From: Limnohabitans sp. 15K
Lineage (GTDB): Bacteria; Pseudomonadota; Gammaproteobacteria; Burkholderiales; Burkholderiaceae_C
NCBI RefSeq assembly: GCF_002778285.1
Contig: NZ_NESM01000006.1
Location: 98,703 to 162,702 of the forward strand
Length of the DNA stretch: 64,000 nt
Direction: 5' to 3'
In this document: positions 21,364 through 30,245 of the stretch, piece by piece
Numbering within the stretch: position 1 is the first letter of the stretch
Layout: every line of letters starts with the position of its first letter
Made by a program: the position numbers and the translations under genes
Notes under the pieces: generated by a model
Database searches by the model: none
What the model was told of the DNA's origin: nothing
The model's input: only the letters and a program-made list of their open reading frames with translations

Positions 21364-22470
21364 ATGACCATCAACGTACTTCCTGAGCCACGCACATCGG
21401 CCTCTGCATCGGCTTTCGCACGCATGCTCCCCGGCCTGGCCCTGAGCGGCGCCTTGGCTGCCACCGGTATCGCGCTGGGCCGCATCGCCTGGCTGCAGGA
21501 CCATGGCTTCAGTGCGCTGACGCTGGCCATCGTGCTGGGCATGATCGTGGGCAACACGGTTTACCCGTGGGCCCCGCGCTGGGCGGTAGCCAGCGGCGCC
21601 GGCGTCAACTTCTCCAAGCAGAACCTGCTTCGCCTGGGCGTGGTGCTGTACGGCCTGCGGCTCACCGTGCAGGACATTGACCATGTTGGCATAGCTGGTG
21701 TCGCCATCGACACAATGATATTGGGCTCGACCTTCGCACTGGCCTGCCTCATCGGCACGCGCTGGCTGGGCCTGGAGCGCAAGACGGCGATGCTGATCGG
21801 CGCTGGCAGTGCCATCTGCGGCGCTGCTGCGGTGATGGCCGCCGAGCCGGTGGTCAAGGCGCGCGCCGAGCAGGTCACGGTGGCGGTGGCCACGGTGGTG
21901 GTGTTCGGCACGCTGGCGATCTTCCTGTACCCGGCGCTGTTCGAGCTGAACCGGCACTGGGCGCTGATCCCCGGCGGCGCCAACGGGTTCGGCATCTACG
22001 TCGGATCGACCATCCACGAGGTGGCCCAGGTGGTGGCCGCAGCACGTTCGGTGGGCCCGGACGCAGCCAACTCGGCCGTCATCGCGAAGATGGTTCGAGT
22101 AATGATGCTGGCGCCGTTCCTGGTGATGCTGTCGGCTTGGCTGGCGCGCGACAGCACCCTGCAAGCCCTGGTGGAGGCAGAGCATGCTCACGCCAAGGGT
22201 CAACTCGCTGTGCCCTGGTTCGCCTTCGGCTTCGTCGCGGTTGTGTTGCTCAATTCGCTGCAATGGCTGCCGGCGTCGGTGGTGGCAGTGACGATCGAGA
22301 TTGACACCGCGCTGCTGGCGATGGCGATGGCTGCGCTCGGCCTGGCCACGCACATCGGCGCCATTCGCAAGGCCGGGGCCAAGCCGCTGCTGCTGGCGTT
22401 GATCTTGTTCGGCTGGCTCATCGTCGGAGGCGCGCTCATCAACCGCTGGGTGCCGGCCCTGCTGGGCTGA
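21364..22470 (+). CDS. YeiH-family putative sulfate/sulfite exporter
   Basis: 368 residues, strongly hydrophobic with about ten membrane segments. Family signatures include MLPGLALSGALAATGIA-like N-terminus, LGVVLYGLRLT, GAGSAICGAAAVMA and YVGSTIHEVAQVVAAA (UPF0324/Cons_hypoth698). Members are annotated as sulfate exporters, with little direct proof of substrate. It is divergent from the LysR gene. Together with the SorAB genes 6 kb downstream, it suggests removal of sulfite or sulfate from the cytoplasm. Confidence 0.85.
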   Translation: MTINVLPEPRTSASASAFARMLPGLALSGALAATGIALGRIAWLQDHGFSALTLAIVLGMIVGNTVYPWAPRWAVASGAGVNFSKQNLLRLGVVLYGLRLTVQDIDHVGIAGVAIDTMILGSTFALACLIGTRWLGLERKTAMLIGAGSAICGAAAVMAAEPVVKARAEQVTVAVATVVVFGTLAIFLYPALFELNRHWALIPGGANGFGIYVGSTIHEVAQVVAAARSVGPDAANSAVIAKMVRVMMLAPFLVMLSAWLARDSTLQALVEAEHAHAKGQLAVPWFAFGFVAVVLLNSLQWLPASVVAVTIEIDTALLAMAMAALGLATHIGAIRKAGAKPLLLALILFGWLIVGGALINRWVPALLG

Positions 22471-22631
22471 AGCCTCGAATTCACGGCCCAGGGCCCTGAC
22501 CCTAAATTTCTTTGCACGCTCTGGAATAGACCGCATGCCGACGCCGTCTGCTCTTTTGTCGGGACCTATCGGACCCTTCGTCCAGCACTCACCCCCCTTC
22601 ACTTCACACCAACCCTTCATCGGAGCCCACA

Positions 22632-23063
22632 ATGTTCAAGACTTTCGCTTTCGCCGCCACCGCCCTGACGCTCGCCTCCGGCAGCGCCTTCGCCGCCCCC
22701 AGCGACGACGCCCGCACGCACTTCCAGGCCATCGCCTCGGGCGACACCCAGATCGTCATGCGTGCCTATGCCGACCAGGCCCAGCTGAACTGGGTAGGCG
22801 GCCCACTCGACGGCACCTATGCCACCACCGATGCCATTCGCGGCACCTGGGAGAAGTTCGGCAAGGCCGTCGGCCCACTGAAGCTCACAGTCGGCCAGAT
22901 TGAAGAATCGGCCAACCCCAAGGGCGCCACCGTCTCGGCCAACGTCGTCTTCGAAGGCAAGATGCCCATCAAGGTGCGCTACGTGCTGACGTTCCGTGAA
23001 GGCAAGATCGTCAGTGAAACCTGGCAGATCGACCCCAAGCTGGCGGTGGCTGCGGCTTACTGA
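22632..23063 (+). CDS. Exported NTF2/SnoaL-like protein
   Basis: 143 residues. A clear signal peptide (MFKTFAFAATALTLASGSAFAA) is followed by one NTF2-like cone domain (HFQAIASGDTQIVMRAYADQAQLNWVGGP; GKIVSETWQID). Such periplasmic domains bind small molecules or act as enzymes, and no catalytic residue pattern is obvious. It is the first of a run of plus-strand genes ending in sorB. Confidence 0.75.
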   Translation: MFKTFAFAATALTLASGSAFAAPSDDARTHFQAIASGDTQIVMRAYADQAQLNWVGGPLDGTYATTDAIRGTWEKFGKAVGPLKLTVGQIEESANPKGATVSANVVFEGKMPIKVRYVLTFREGKIVSETWQIDPKLAVAAAY

Positions 23064-23111
23064 ACGGCACGCAGCGTGGCTACTCTCCACCAGACCCTAA
23101 AGGACAACCCC

Positions 23112-23501
23112 ATGAAGCACCTTTCGACTCTGGCCGCGCTGCTGATCACAGCGGCTTCCTTCGCGGCACCACTCACCGGCGCTATGGCTGCCGACGCGCC
23201 GGCCAAGCTCGCCAACGGCGCGCTGGTCGACGCCAAGGGCATGACGCTCTACACCTTCGACAAGGACGTGGCAGGCAGCGGCAAAAGCACCTGCAACGGC
23301 GGCTGCGCCGCGCTGTGGCCGCCCGCGATGGCCGCCGCCAGCGACCAACCCGCCGGTGCATACACGATCGTCATGCGCGACGACGGTGCGCGCCAGTGGG
23401 CCTACAAGGGCAAGCCGGTGTACACCTACCAGGCCGACCAGAAGCCCGGCGACCGCGCCGGCGACAACTTCAAAGACGTCTGGCACATCATCAAGGAATG
23501 A
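23112..23501 (+). CDS. COG4315-type secreted repeat protein
   Basis: 129 residues with a signal peptide (to about residue 27). Two Secreted_repeat units carry the Yx(F/W/Y)xxD motif (LYTFDKD and VYTYQADQ), with CNGGCAALWPP between them, typical of COG4315. The function is unknown. The family is often found next to ECF sigma factors and redox genes, as here. RBS AAAGGA lies just before the ATG at 23112. Confidence 0.85.
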   Translation: MKHLSTLAALLITAASFAAPLTGAMAADAPAKLANGALVDAKGMTLYTFDKDVAGSGKSTCNGGCAALWPPAMAAASDQPAGAYTIVMRDDGARQWAYKGKPVYTYQADQKPGDRAGDNFKDVWHIIKE

Positions 23502-23547
23502 CATTTGCTGTCGACTTCCGTCCAGACCCTCAGGCCACGACCCCCCG

Positions 23548-24051
23548 ATGCAAGACGACGCAAGCCTGCTGAGCTGGGTGCCGCGCCTGCGCCGCTATTC
23601 GCGCGCACTGGTGAACAACCGTGACGACGCCGACGATTTGGTGCAGGACACGCTGGAGCGGGCCTGGGCCAAGTCGAACCTGTGGGGCGGCGTGGCCGAC
23701 ATGCGCGCCTGGCTCTTCAGCATCATGCACAACCTGCACGTCGATGGCGTGCGCCGTCCCAGGCTGCACACCGTGACCATGGACGACGACACGCCCGAAG
23801 TGCCGGTGGCGCCGACACAAACCGACAGGCTGGCTGTACTGGATCTGCAGGCTGCACTGGACTTGCTGCCCGTCGAGCAGAAGGAAGTGCTTCTTCTGGT
23901 GACGCTGGAAGACATGGCCTATGCCGATGTGGCGCAGGCCCTGGGTATCCCCATCGGCACCGTGATGTCGCGCCTGTCGCGAGGCCGTAAGCGCCTGCGC
24001 GGCCTGATGGAAGGCCGCGCAGAACCGGTGCGGCTGAAAGTCGTCAAATGA
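23548..24051 (+). CDS. ECF-type RNA polymerase sigma factor (first)
   Basis: 167 residues from MQDDASLLSWVPRLRRYSRAL. Region 2 has DDADDLVQDTLERAWAK, and region 4 has LPVEQKEVLLLVTLEDMAYADVAQALGIPIGTVMSRLSRGRKRL. It should direct polymerase to promoters of the local exported-protein genes when released by the anti-sigma factor encoded next. It starts 46 bp after the COG4315 gene. The frame is open upstream to 23356, but the product there is not sigma-like. Confidence 0.93.
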   Translation: MQDDASLLSWVPRLRRYSRALVNNRDDADDLVQDTLERAWAKSNLWGGVADMRAWLFSIMHNLHVDGVRRPRLHTVTMDDDTPEVPVAPTQTDRLAVLDLQAALDLLPVEQKEVLLLVTLEDMAYADVAQALGIPIGTVMSRLSRGRKRLRGLMEGRAEPVRLKVVK

Positions 24052-24070
24052 ATGTATTGCGAAGCAACCC

Positions 24071-24970
24071 ATGAATACCGACCGTCCGCCACCGTCCATT
24101 CCCCCGGTCACCGAGGCCGACCTGCATGCGTTCGTTGATGGCCGCCTGCCCGCTGAGCGCCAGGTCGAGATCGCCGCTTATCTGGCCGCACGCCCTGAAG
24201 ACGCGCAGCGCTTGGAGGCCTACTGGGCGCATAAGCGCGAACTGCACGCCTTGTTCGATCCCGTGCTGGATGAACAGCCGCCGCAGCGCCTGCTGAAATC
24301 GGCGCGCCCGCGCGCCGTGCCGCAGACGCCTTGGTACCTCCAGCGCCTGGCCGCTGGGATCGCCATCGCCGTCATCAGCGGCGCCACAGGCTGGGGCTTG
24401 CGGGGCGGCCTGCCCGCGGGGGGCGACGATGCCGGCCGCATGGCCGCCGCGGCACCCGCCGAGCGCGGCCTGACGCTGGCGTCAGCGGGCGGCTTCGCGC
24501 AGCGCGCGGCGGTGGCTCACGCGGTATACAGTCCCGACCCGCGCCGCCCGGTCGAGGTGGACGCGGCGCACGAAGACCAGCTCGTGGCCTGGCTGTCCAA
24601 GCGCATGGGCGCGCCGATGAAGCCGCCGTACCTGCAGGCCCAGGGCTATACGCTGGAAGGCGGGCGCCTGTTGCCGGGCGGCCAGGGGCCGGTGGCGCAG
24701 TTCATGTACCGCAACGAGCTCGGCAGCAAACTGACGCTGTACGTATCCAACGATGTCGCCGACGTGGGCAGTGCCGCGGGGCCGGACAAGGCACTGCAGG
24801 CCAGCGTGAAGAACACAGACACGGCCTTCCGCTTCGCACGCGAAGGTGTGGTCAATGTCTTCTACTGGGTCGACGGTCCCTTCGGCTACGCCCTGTCGTC
24901 CGACGCCGACCGCAGCGTGCTGGCGCAGGTGTCGGCCGAGGTCTATCGGCAACTTGGCACCCCGCGCTGA
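24071..24970 (+). CDS. Transmembrane anti-sigma factor
   Basis: 299 residues. N-terminal anti-sigma domain (TEADLHAFVDGRLPAERQVEIAAYLAARPEDA region), then one membrane helix (LAAGIAIAVISGATGWGL) and a periplasmic sensor domain of about 180 residues. No ZAS-type HxxxCxxC is present. It lies 19 bp after the ECF gene, which is the usual partner arrangement. It probably holds the sigma factor at the membrane and releases it on a periplasmic signal. Confidence 0.85.
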   Translation: MNTDRPPPSIPPVTEADLHAFVDGRLPAERQVEIAAYLAARPEDAQRLEAYWAHKRELHALFDPVLDEQPPQRLLKSARPRAVPQTPWYLQRLAAGIAIAVISGATGWGLRGGLPAGGDDAGRMAAAAPAERGLTLASAGGFAQRAAVAHAVYSPDPRRPVEVDAAHEDQLVAWLSKRMGAPMKPPYLQAQGYTLEGGRLLPGGQGPVAQFMYRNELGSKLTLYVSNDVADVGSAAGPDKALQASVKNTDTAFRFAREGVVNVFYWVDGPFGYALSSDADRSVLAQVSAEVYRQLGTPR

Positions 24971-25131
24971 AGGCCAGGGCGGCGTCGGCGCGACGCGCTG
25001 TCGGCATGCCCAGGGAATGAAACGGCCCGAGCCGCGCTCTTGACCTGAAGCAAGCGCTGGGCAGTGGTTCATCGGCGGCTCCCGGCCCACGACCCAAGCG
25101 ATCACTCTCCACACCAACTCAGAAAGCACAC

Positions 25132-26526
25132 ATGACCACCCAACGCCGCGACATTCTCAAGTACACCCTGGCCGCCGCGGCAGCCAGCGCGCTGCCCGCA
25201 GCACATGCCCAGGCCCCGTCCGGCGCTTCAGCGGGAGCCGCAGCCACCGGCATCGACCCGCGCGACCGCGTCTTCATCACCAATGAAGACTCCAACACGC
25301 TGGTCGTCATCGATCCGAAGACGAACACCGTCGAGAGCACGATCAACCTGACCAGCTTCGACGAAGACCCGCGGCCTCCATTTCGCTACGTCACCGCCGG
25401 CGTGGCGCCGACACACGCGGCGATGATCCACAAGCCGCTGTACCACGGCTGCATCGACGCCCACGGCGCGGTGCCGTCGCCCGACGGCCGGCTGCTGGCC
25501 ACCAGCGGGCGCGGCTCCAGCAACATTTATCTGATCGACGCCGAGCAGCGCCGCGTGATCGGCAACACACCCAACCCTGCGTCTGGGCCCACCACCAACC
25601 CCGAGCGCCTGAGTAGTGGCCTGCTGCTGGGCCGCGAACCGCACGAGCCCACTTTCACGCGCAACGGCCGCGAGCTGTGGGTCACGCTGCGCGGTGAAGA
25701 CCGTATTGCCATCGTCGGCGTCGATCGTGCCGTTCGCCAGCTCAAGGGGGCCGACAGCCCGGGCTCCAGCGCGGTTCGCCAATACCTGCCCACACTGAGC
25801 GGCCCGGCGCAGGTGTGGTTCAACCGTGAGGGTACGTTGGCCTTTGTGGCCAGCCAGAAGGTGTCGAAGATCGACGTGTTCCGCGTCAACCCCGGCGCGG
25901 ATGGCCACAGCCAACCGCAGCGGCTGACCACGCTGGACATCAGCGCACAGGACAAACCCGGCTTCACGCCCTTCATGAAGACCACACCCGACGGTGCCGA
26001 GGTGTGGTTCTCGCACAAGCTGGCTGATGCGGTGTCTTGCCGCTCGACGCAGGGTGGCTTCGACCTGATCGACACCGTGCCACTCGGCATGGGCGCTCGG
26101 CCCAACCACGTTGAGTTCGTGCGCAATGCGCGCGGCAGCGTGGTCTATGCCAGCCTGGCGCGCATCGACGATGGTGGCCCCGGCGGCGTGGCGTCGAGCC
26201 CGATCGCCATCATCGACCGCAGCGCTCCGGGCGGACAGCGCAAGGTGGTGGGCACCTTCTCCAGCCGTGGCCGCGAGTCGCACGGGTTGTGGACCAACCC
26301 CGAGAACACGCTGCTGTATGTGGCCCACGAACAGGACGAGCTGCCCGGCACGCCCAACGCGGGCCAGACCGTGTGCAGTGCATTTGATGTGAGCGACCCG
26401 CTGCGCCCGACCTTCATTGCGCAGATCCCCCTGGGCAATCTGACGCTGCCCTCTGGCGCGCTGCGCAACAAAAAGAGCATCAACCTCGTCTACGTGCGTG
26501 TGGGCGAGAAGGGCCAGACGGCATGA
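25132..26526 (+). CDS. Tat-exported YVTN-type beta-propeller protein
   Basis: 464 residues. The twin-arginine signal TTQRRDILKYTLAAAAAS leads into a propeller with repeated strands such as VFITNEDSNTLVVIDPKTNTVEST, GRGSSNIYLIDAEQ and NTLLYVAHEQDELPG. Tat export suggests folding in the cytoplasm before secretion. A catalytic role is not evident. It overlaps the DUF305 gene by 4 bp, so the two are translationally coupled. Confidence 0.82.
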   Translation: MTTQRRDILKYTLAAAAASALPAAHAQAPSGASAGAAATGIDPRDRVFITNEDSNTLVVIDPKTNTVESTINLTSFDEDPRPPFRYVTAGVAPTHAAMIHKPLYHGCIDAHGAVPSPDGRLLATSGRGSSNIYLIDAEQRRVIGNTPNPASGPTTNPERLSSGLLLGREPHEPTFTRNGRELWVTLRGEDRIAIVGVDRAVRQLKGADSPGSSAVRQYLPTLSGPAQVWFNREGTLAFVASQKVSKIDVFRVNPGADGHSQPQRLTTLDISAQDKPGFTPFMKTTPDGAEVWFSHKLADAVSCRSTQGGFDLIDTVPLGMGARPNHVEFVRNARGSVVYASLARIDDGGPGGVASSPIAIIDRSAPGGQRKVVGTFSSRGRESHGLWTNPENTLLYVAHEQDELPGTPNAGQTVCSAFDVSDPLRPTFIAQIPLGNLTLPSGALRNKKSINLVYVRVGEKGQTA

Positions 26527-26882
26527 GCGGCGCGCACACCAGCCACGGCGCCAGCGCCGCGCACACCAGCGCATTCCAGCGGGATATGGACGAATCGATG
26601 GCCCGCATGATGCAGGCCATGCACAGCCCGGGCTACGCAGGCCAGGCCGACCAGGACTTTCTGGCGATGATGATTCCGCACCACGCCGGCGCTGTGGACA
26701 TGGCGCGGCTGGTGTTGCAGCATGGGCGCGATCCTGTCACCCGGCAGTTGGCCGAGGAAATCATTGCCGGGCAGACGGTGGAGATCCAGAGCATGCAACG
26801 CCGACTGCACACCCTGCAGCAGCGCACAGCCAAAGGTGCGGAAGCGGAATTTCCGTCGCTGGGTGGGACGCGGGGGCCTTGA
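26523..26882 (+). CDS. DUF305 family protein
   Basis: 119 residues. The DUF305 core is clear: FQRDMDESMARMMQAMH, DQDFLAMMIPHHAGAVDMARL and EIIAGQTVEIQSMQ. The His/Met-rich helices resemble the copper-binding CopM fold. No signal peptide is visible on this copy, so it may be cytoplasmic unless the true start differs. It is coupled to the propeller gene by the ATGA overlap. Confidence 0.85.
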   Translation: MSGAHTSHGASAAHTSAFQRDMDESMARMMQAMHSPGYAGQADQDFLAMMIPHHAGAVDMARLVLQHGRDPVTRQLAEEIIAGQTVEIQSMQRRLHTLQQRTAKGAEAEFPSLGGTRGP

Positions 26883-26952
26883 TCGACAGCCCTAGGGAAA
26901 GTACCAATGAGCGCCACGGAATGAACCAAGCCATGCAGCGCTCTTGATCACC

Positions 26953-27486
26953 ATGCTGTTCCAGTCTGCCGAGTCCCGCTATAACCAATGGGTGCGTGAG
27001 CACTACCGTTTTTTGCTGCGCAGTGCGTGGGCGCTCACTGGTTCGCGCGCCATTGCCGAAGACGTGGTGCAAGACTGTTTTGCCAACGCCTGGAAGCACC
27101 GGGAGCAACTGCGCGACGCTGCGCTGGCACGGGCTTGGCTCTTTCAGATCATGCGCCGCGCCGCCTTTCGCCAGGCCGCACCCAGCATGCAGTCGCTGGA
27201 CGATGAAGAGCAGCCCGAGCAAGCGGCGCCCGACGCGGGGCTGGACGACAAACTCGATGTCGTCAAGGCGCTCGCGCGCCTGGCGCCCATCCACCGCGAG
27301 GTGCTGGTGCTGTTTTATTTCGACGACATGCCCACCGCCCAGATGGCCGAGGCGCTGGAGATCGCGCCCGGCACGGTGTTGTCGCGCCTAGCCCGTGCGC
27401 GCGACGCTTTGAAGCTGGCCATGGGGGTACCTGCGACACCCAAGGCCGATGTCAACGTTACCCCGTTTCGCAGGACCAAGACATGA
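26953..27486 (+). CDS. ECF-type RNA polymerase sigma factor (second)
   Basis: 177 residues from MLFQSAESRYNQWVREHYRFL. Region 2 is SRAIAEDVVQDCFANAWKHR, and region 4 is LAPIHREVLVLFYFDDMPTAQMAEALEIAPGTVLSRLARAR. It differs clearly from the first ECF factor, so this is not a recent duplication. A TTG at 26944 is an alternative start. The next gene overlaps by 4 bp and is its likely anti-sigma. Confidence 0.93.
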   Translation: MLFQSAESRYNQWVREHYRFLLRSAWALTGSRAIAEDVVQDCFANAWKHREQLRDAALARAWLFQIMRRAAFRQAAPSMQSLDDEEQPEQAAPDAGLDDKLDVVKALARLAPIHREVLVLFYFDDMPTAQMAEALEIAPGTVLSRLARARDALKLAMGVPATPKADVNVTPFRRTKT

Positions 27487-28085
27487 GCCCCGATACCGAC
27501 GCGCCTTTCCTGCCCGACAGCGAATTCGATTTGCGCGCGCGCGCCAAGTTGGCGATCGCCTTAGAGGCCAGCGACGCACCGGCACACCTGTACCGAAAGC
27601 CGCAGCCGCTGCTGGCGCGACGCGGCTTGCAGCGTTTTCTGGCTGCGCTTTTGCTGGCCGGTGGCACCAGCGGCGGGGTGCTCGCCGTGCGACCGCCAGC
27701 GATGGTGCGCGACGCGATCGACCACGAATACCACGAGCGCAGCTTGCGGGGCAGTTTCATGGAGCAGCGCCAGTTGCTCATGCACCTGGGCATGCGGGAC
27801 GCCAACGTGGTGCCCGGGTTTCCCCAACTCATGCGGCCATGCGATATCGAAGGTCACCTCGCTTACCACCTCACCACGTTCTTCGAGAAGGGCGGCATGG
27901 TGACGGTGTATGCCTTTGACCAGTCTGTGGACCTGCGCGAGGCCAGCGGCTGGTGGAGCAACGTGCACTGGAAGGTGATCCGCTCGCGCGAGGGCAAGCC
28001 CTTGTTGCTGGTGGCCCAGAAAAAGAAGGCACTGGCGGTCGCGCAGACGGCACTGCAGGCACCTCCCGTGTCCGGGCCAGGCTGA
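27483..28085 (+). CDS. Probable membrane anti-sigma factor, DUF3379-like
   Basis: 200 residues. A cytoplasmic N-terminus (SEFDLRARAKLAIALEASDAP region) and one membrane helix (FLAALLLAGGTSGGVLAV) are followed by an outer domain with CDIEGHLAYHLTTFFEKGGMVTVYAF, which is reminiscent of DUF3379. The overlap with the second ECF gene makes an anti-sigma role likely. The family assignment is tentative. Confidence 0.6.
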   Translation: MSPDTDAPFLPDSEFDLRARAKLAIALEASDAPAHLYRKPQPLLARRGLQRFLAALLLAGGTSGGVLAVRPPAMVRDAIDHEYHERSLRGSFMEQRQLLMHLGMRDANVVPGFPQLMRPCDIEGHLAYHLTTFFEKGGMVTVYAFDQSVDLREASGWWSNVHWKVIRSREGKPLLLVAQKKKALAVAQTALQAPPVSGPG

Positions 28086-28170
28086 GGCACCGCGTCCCTG
28101 TCAACGAATCAACCGCTCACCCCTTTCACCCCAACCGGCGCACGACGCCCAACCACCGGAGACCCCAGAA

Positions 28171-29403
28171 ATGAACCAACAACCCACCTCGCTCCCCCGG
28201 CGCCACCTGCTGGCCGGCAGCGGCGCTGCTTTGGCTGCCGTTGGTCTGGCCAGCTTTGGCCGCACCGCAGCCGCTGCTGGTGAGACCGCGCCCGTCGCCT
28301 TGGCCGGTGCTGCCAAGCCTCTGCCAGCGTACGTGGGCTGGAAGGACCCGGCCAGCCTGATCGTGCACAGCAGCACCACCATTGAGACCAAGCGCAGTGT
28401 GTTCGGCACCAGCGTAATCACGCCGTCCGAGCAGCTCTACATCCGCAACAACCTGCCCGCGCCCGACGCCTCGATCCTGGGCAACCGCGATGCCTGGGAG
28501 ATCAACATCGAGGGGGTGAAGAACCCGCGCAAACTCACGCTGGGCGACCTCAAGCGCATAGGCATCGAGACCACGGCGATGGTGTTGCAATGCTCTGGCA
28601 ACGGACGCGGCTACTTCCCCAACAAGCCCAGTGGAACGCCTTGGCAAGTGGGCGCAGCAGGCTGTGTGGTGTGGAGCGGTGTGCCGGTGCGCTGGGTGGT
28701 GGATGCCCTGGGCGGCGTGGAGGCCGGCATGGCCTACCTCACCGGCACAGGCGGCGAAAAACTCCCCGATGGACTGGACCCCAAGAGCGTGATCGTGGAA
28801 CGCTCGGTGCCTGCTGCCGCACTCGCCGATGCCCTGCTGGCCTGGGAAATGAACGGTGTGCCGATTTCGCTGGCCCACGGCGGCCCACTGCGCTTGATCG
28901 TGCCGGGTTACACGGGCGTGAACAACATCAAGTACGTCAAACGCCTGGCCTTCACCGCTCAGGAGACCGACGCACGCATCATGTCGCACGGCTACCGCAT
29001 TTCACCGCCCGGCGCGAAGGGCGACCCGTCGCAGCCATCGGTGCAGGAAATGACGGTGAAGTCGTGGATCAACGGTCCCGGCACGGACGGCGCCCCGCTT
29101 AAAGCGGGTGACACACAGATCCATGGCGTGGCGTTTGGCGGCATGAACGCGGTGGCCAAGGTCGAGGTTTCTCTGGACGGCGGAAAAACCTGGCAGCTCG
29201 CGCGCATGGTGGGGCCCGACCTCGGCCGCTTTGCGTGGCGGCAGTTTGTTTTTGCGGCGCGCCTGCCGGCGGGCCAGTTCACCCTGGCGAGCCGAGCCAC
29301 CGACACCGCAGGCAACGTGCAGCCCGAACAACGCATGGAAAACGCGGGCGGCTACAACAACACCAGCTGGGCCGACCACGCCGTGAAAGTGAGCGTGGCA
29401 TGA
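28171..29403 (+). CDS. sorA: Sulfite dehydrogenase, molybdenum subunit (SorA-type)
   Basis: 410 residues. A Tat signal (PRRHLLAGSGAALAAVG) precedes the oxidoreductase molybdopterin domain, with the Mo-ligating cysteine in VLQCSGNGRGYF, and a C-terminal Mo-co dimerisation domain (GVAFGGMNAVAKVEVSLDGGKTWQ region). It oxidises sulfite to sulfate in the periplasm and passes electrons to the cytochrome encoded next. The ATGA overlap with the cytochrome gene supports a SorAB complex. A YedY/MsrP-type reductase is less likely, because those lack the dimer domain. Confidence 0.9.
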   Translation: MNQQPTSLPRRHLLAGSGAALAAVGLASFGRTAAAAGETAPVALAGAAKPLPAYVGWKDPASLIVHSSTTIETKRSVFGTSVITPSEQLYIRNNLPAPDASILGNRDAWEINIEGVKNPRKLTLGDLKRIGIETTAMVLQCSGNGRGYFPNKPSGTPWQVGAAGCVVWSGVPVRWVVDALGGVEAGMAYLTGTGGEKLPDGLDPKSVIVERSVPAAALADALLAWEMNGVPISLAHGGPLRLIVPGYTGVNNIKYVKRLAFTAQETDARIMSHGYRISPPGAKGDPSQPSVQEMTVKSWINGPGTDGAPLKAGDTQIHGVAFGGMNAVAKVEVSLDGGKTWQLARMVGPDLGRFAWRQFVFAARLPAGQFTLASRATDTAGNVQPEQRMENAGGYNNTSWADHAVKVSVA

Positions 29404-29747
29404 AGCGCACAATCCAAAAACACGCGTTGGTCGCTGCCCTGTGGTCGTTGGCATTCACAGTGCTGCCCGTGCACGCCGCCGACGATGCCGCGCAACTTCA
29501 ACAAGGCAAGGTGTTGTTCGGCCAAGGCGCGGTGCCTGCCTGCGCCCTGTGCCATGCGCTCAAGGACGCGGGAGCCGAAGGCGCCGTGGGCCCCAGCCTG
29601 GACGAGCTCAAGCCCGATGCCAAGCGCGTGGCCACCGCGCTGCGCAACGGCATTGGGCAGATGCCGTCCTACAACGGCAAACTCAGTGATGCGCAAATTG
29701 CCGCCCTGGCGGCCTACGTGGCCAAGGCTTCGGGTGGATCAAAGTGA
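29400..29747 (+). CDS. sorB: Sulfite dehydrogenase cytochrome c subunit (SorB-type)
   Basis: 115 residues. A signal peptide (to about residue 28, ending VHAAD) is followed by one mono-haem cytochrome c domain with CALCH and a distal methionine in GIGQMPSYNGKLSD. It is the natural electron acceptor of the SorA product. The start overlaps the sorA stop by 4 bp. It is the last gene of the GC-rich block. Confidence 0.9.
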   Translation: MKRTIQKHALVAALWSLAFTVLPVHAADDAAQLQQGKVLFGQGAVPACALCHALKDAGAEGAVGPSLDELKPDAKRVATALRNGIGQMPSYNGKLSDAQIAALAAYVAKASGGSK

Positions 29748-29821
29748 TGGCTGGTTGGCCACAGCGCTGTTGCGCCAACTGACAAAAAGGACGGGATCAC
29801 CTGCAAACAGCGATCCCGACT

Positions 29822-29852
29822 GAGTGGCTGACCCAGGGCGGGTCAGCCACTC
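29822..29852. terminator. Long perfect hairpin after sorB
   Basis: GAGTGGCTGACCC and GGGTCAGCCACTC pair perfectly (13 bp) around AGGGC. There is no T run, so it may be a bidirectional stop or an mRNA-stabilising stem rather than a classical terminator. Confidence 0.5.
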
Positions 29853-29856
29853 ACCA

Positions 29857-30069
29857 TCACTTGCCTGGTTTGATGTCGGGGACCACCATCCAGCCAGCCC
29901 CCATCATCACAACCGCCGGGAACTTCTCGCCGGCCTAAGTCTTGCCCAGCATGGCCTTGTGCTCGCGGTAAGCCATCAACGCTGGCGACACGCCCAGGTG
30001 ATTGATCGCACCATGCTTGATGCTGCTGCAGTCTTGCTCGTCGAGCTTGCAGATCTCTGCACGCTGTTG
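29857..30069 (-). pseudogene. Fragment of an unidentified gene with an internal stop
   Basis: One minus-strand frame gives a protein-like stretch (QQRAEICKLDEQDCSS, HGAINHLGVSPALMAYREH, KAMLGKT) that meets a TAG, then continues (AGEKFPAVVMMGAGWMVV, PDIKPGK) to a TGA at 29857. It has no proper start: a TGA lies directly upstream at 30070-30072. I do not recognise the family. It is probably the tail of a gene cut off when the sulfite block or the prophage was inserted. Confidence 0.4.
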
Positions 30070-30245
30070 TCAACTCTCTAGCAATGTCAACTGCGCGCCT
30101 GAAACCTGTCTCTGCGCATTACCACGATGCATGAATAGGAGTGATCGCAATCCGGCACGCCAAGGGCATTCACGTTGAAAACTCGAACGGCAGCAACCGC
30201 TGCATTGAAGTCAGTCGCCATGACTATTCTTTTACAGTCGCCGTA

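Noticed and set aside
25228..26574. 448-codon open frame opposite the beta-propeller gene
   Set aside because: Arg/Ala/Val-rich shadow in a GC-rich region; the plus strand has a Tat signal and propeller repeats.
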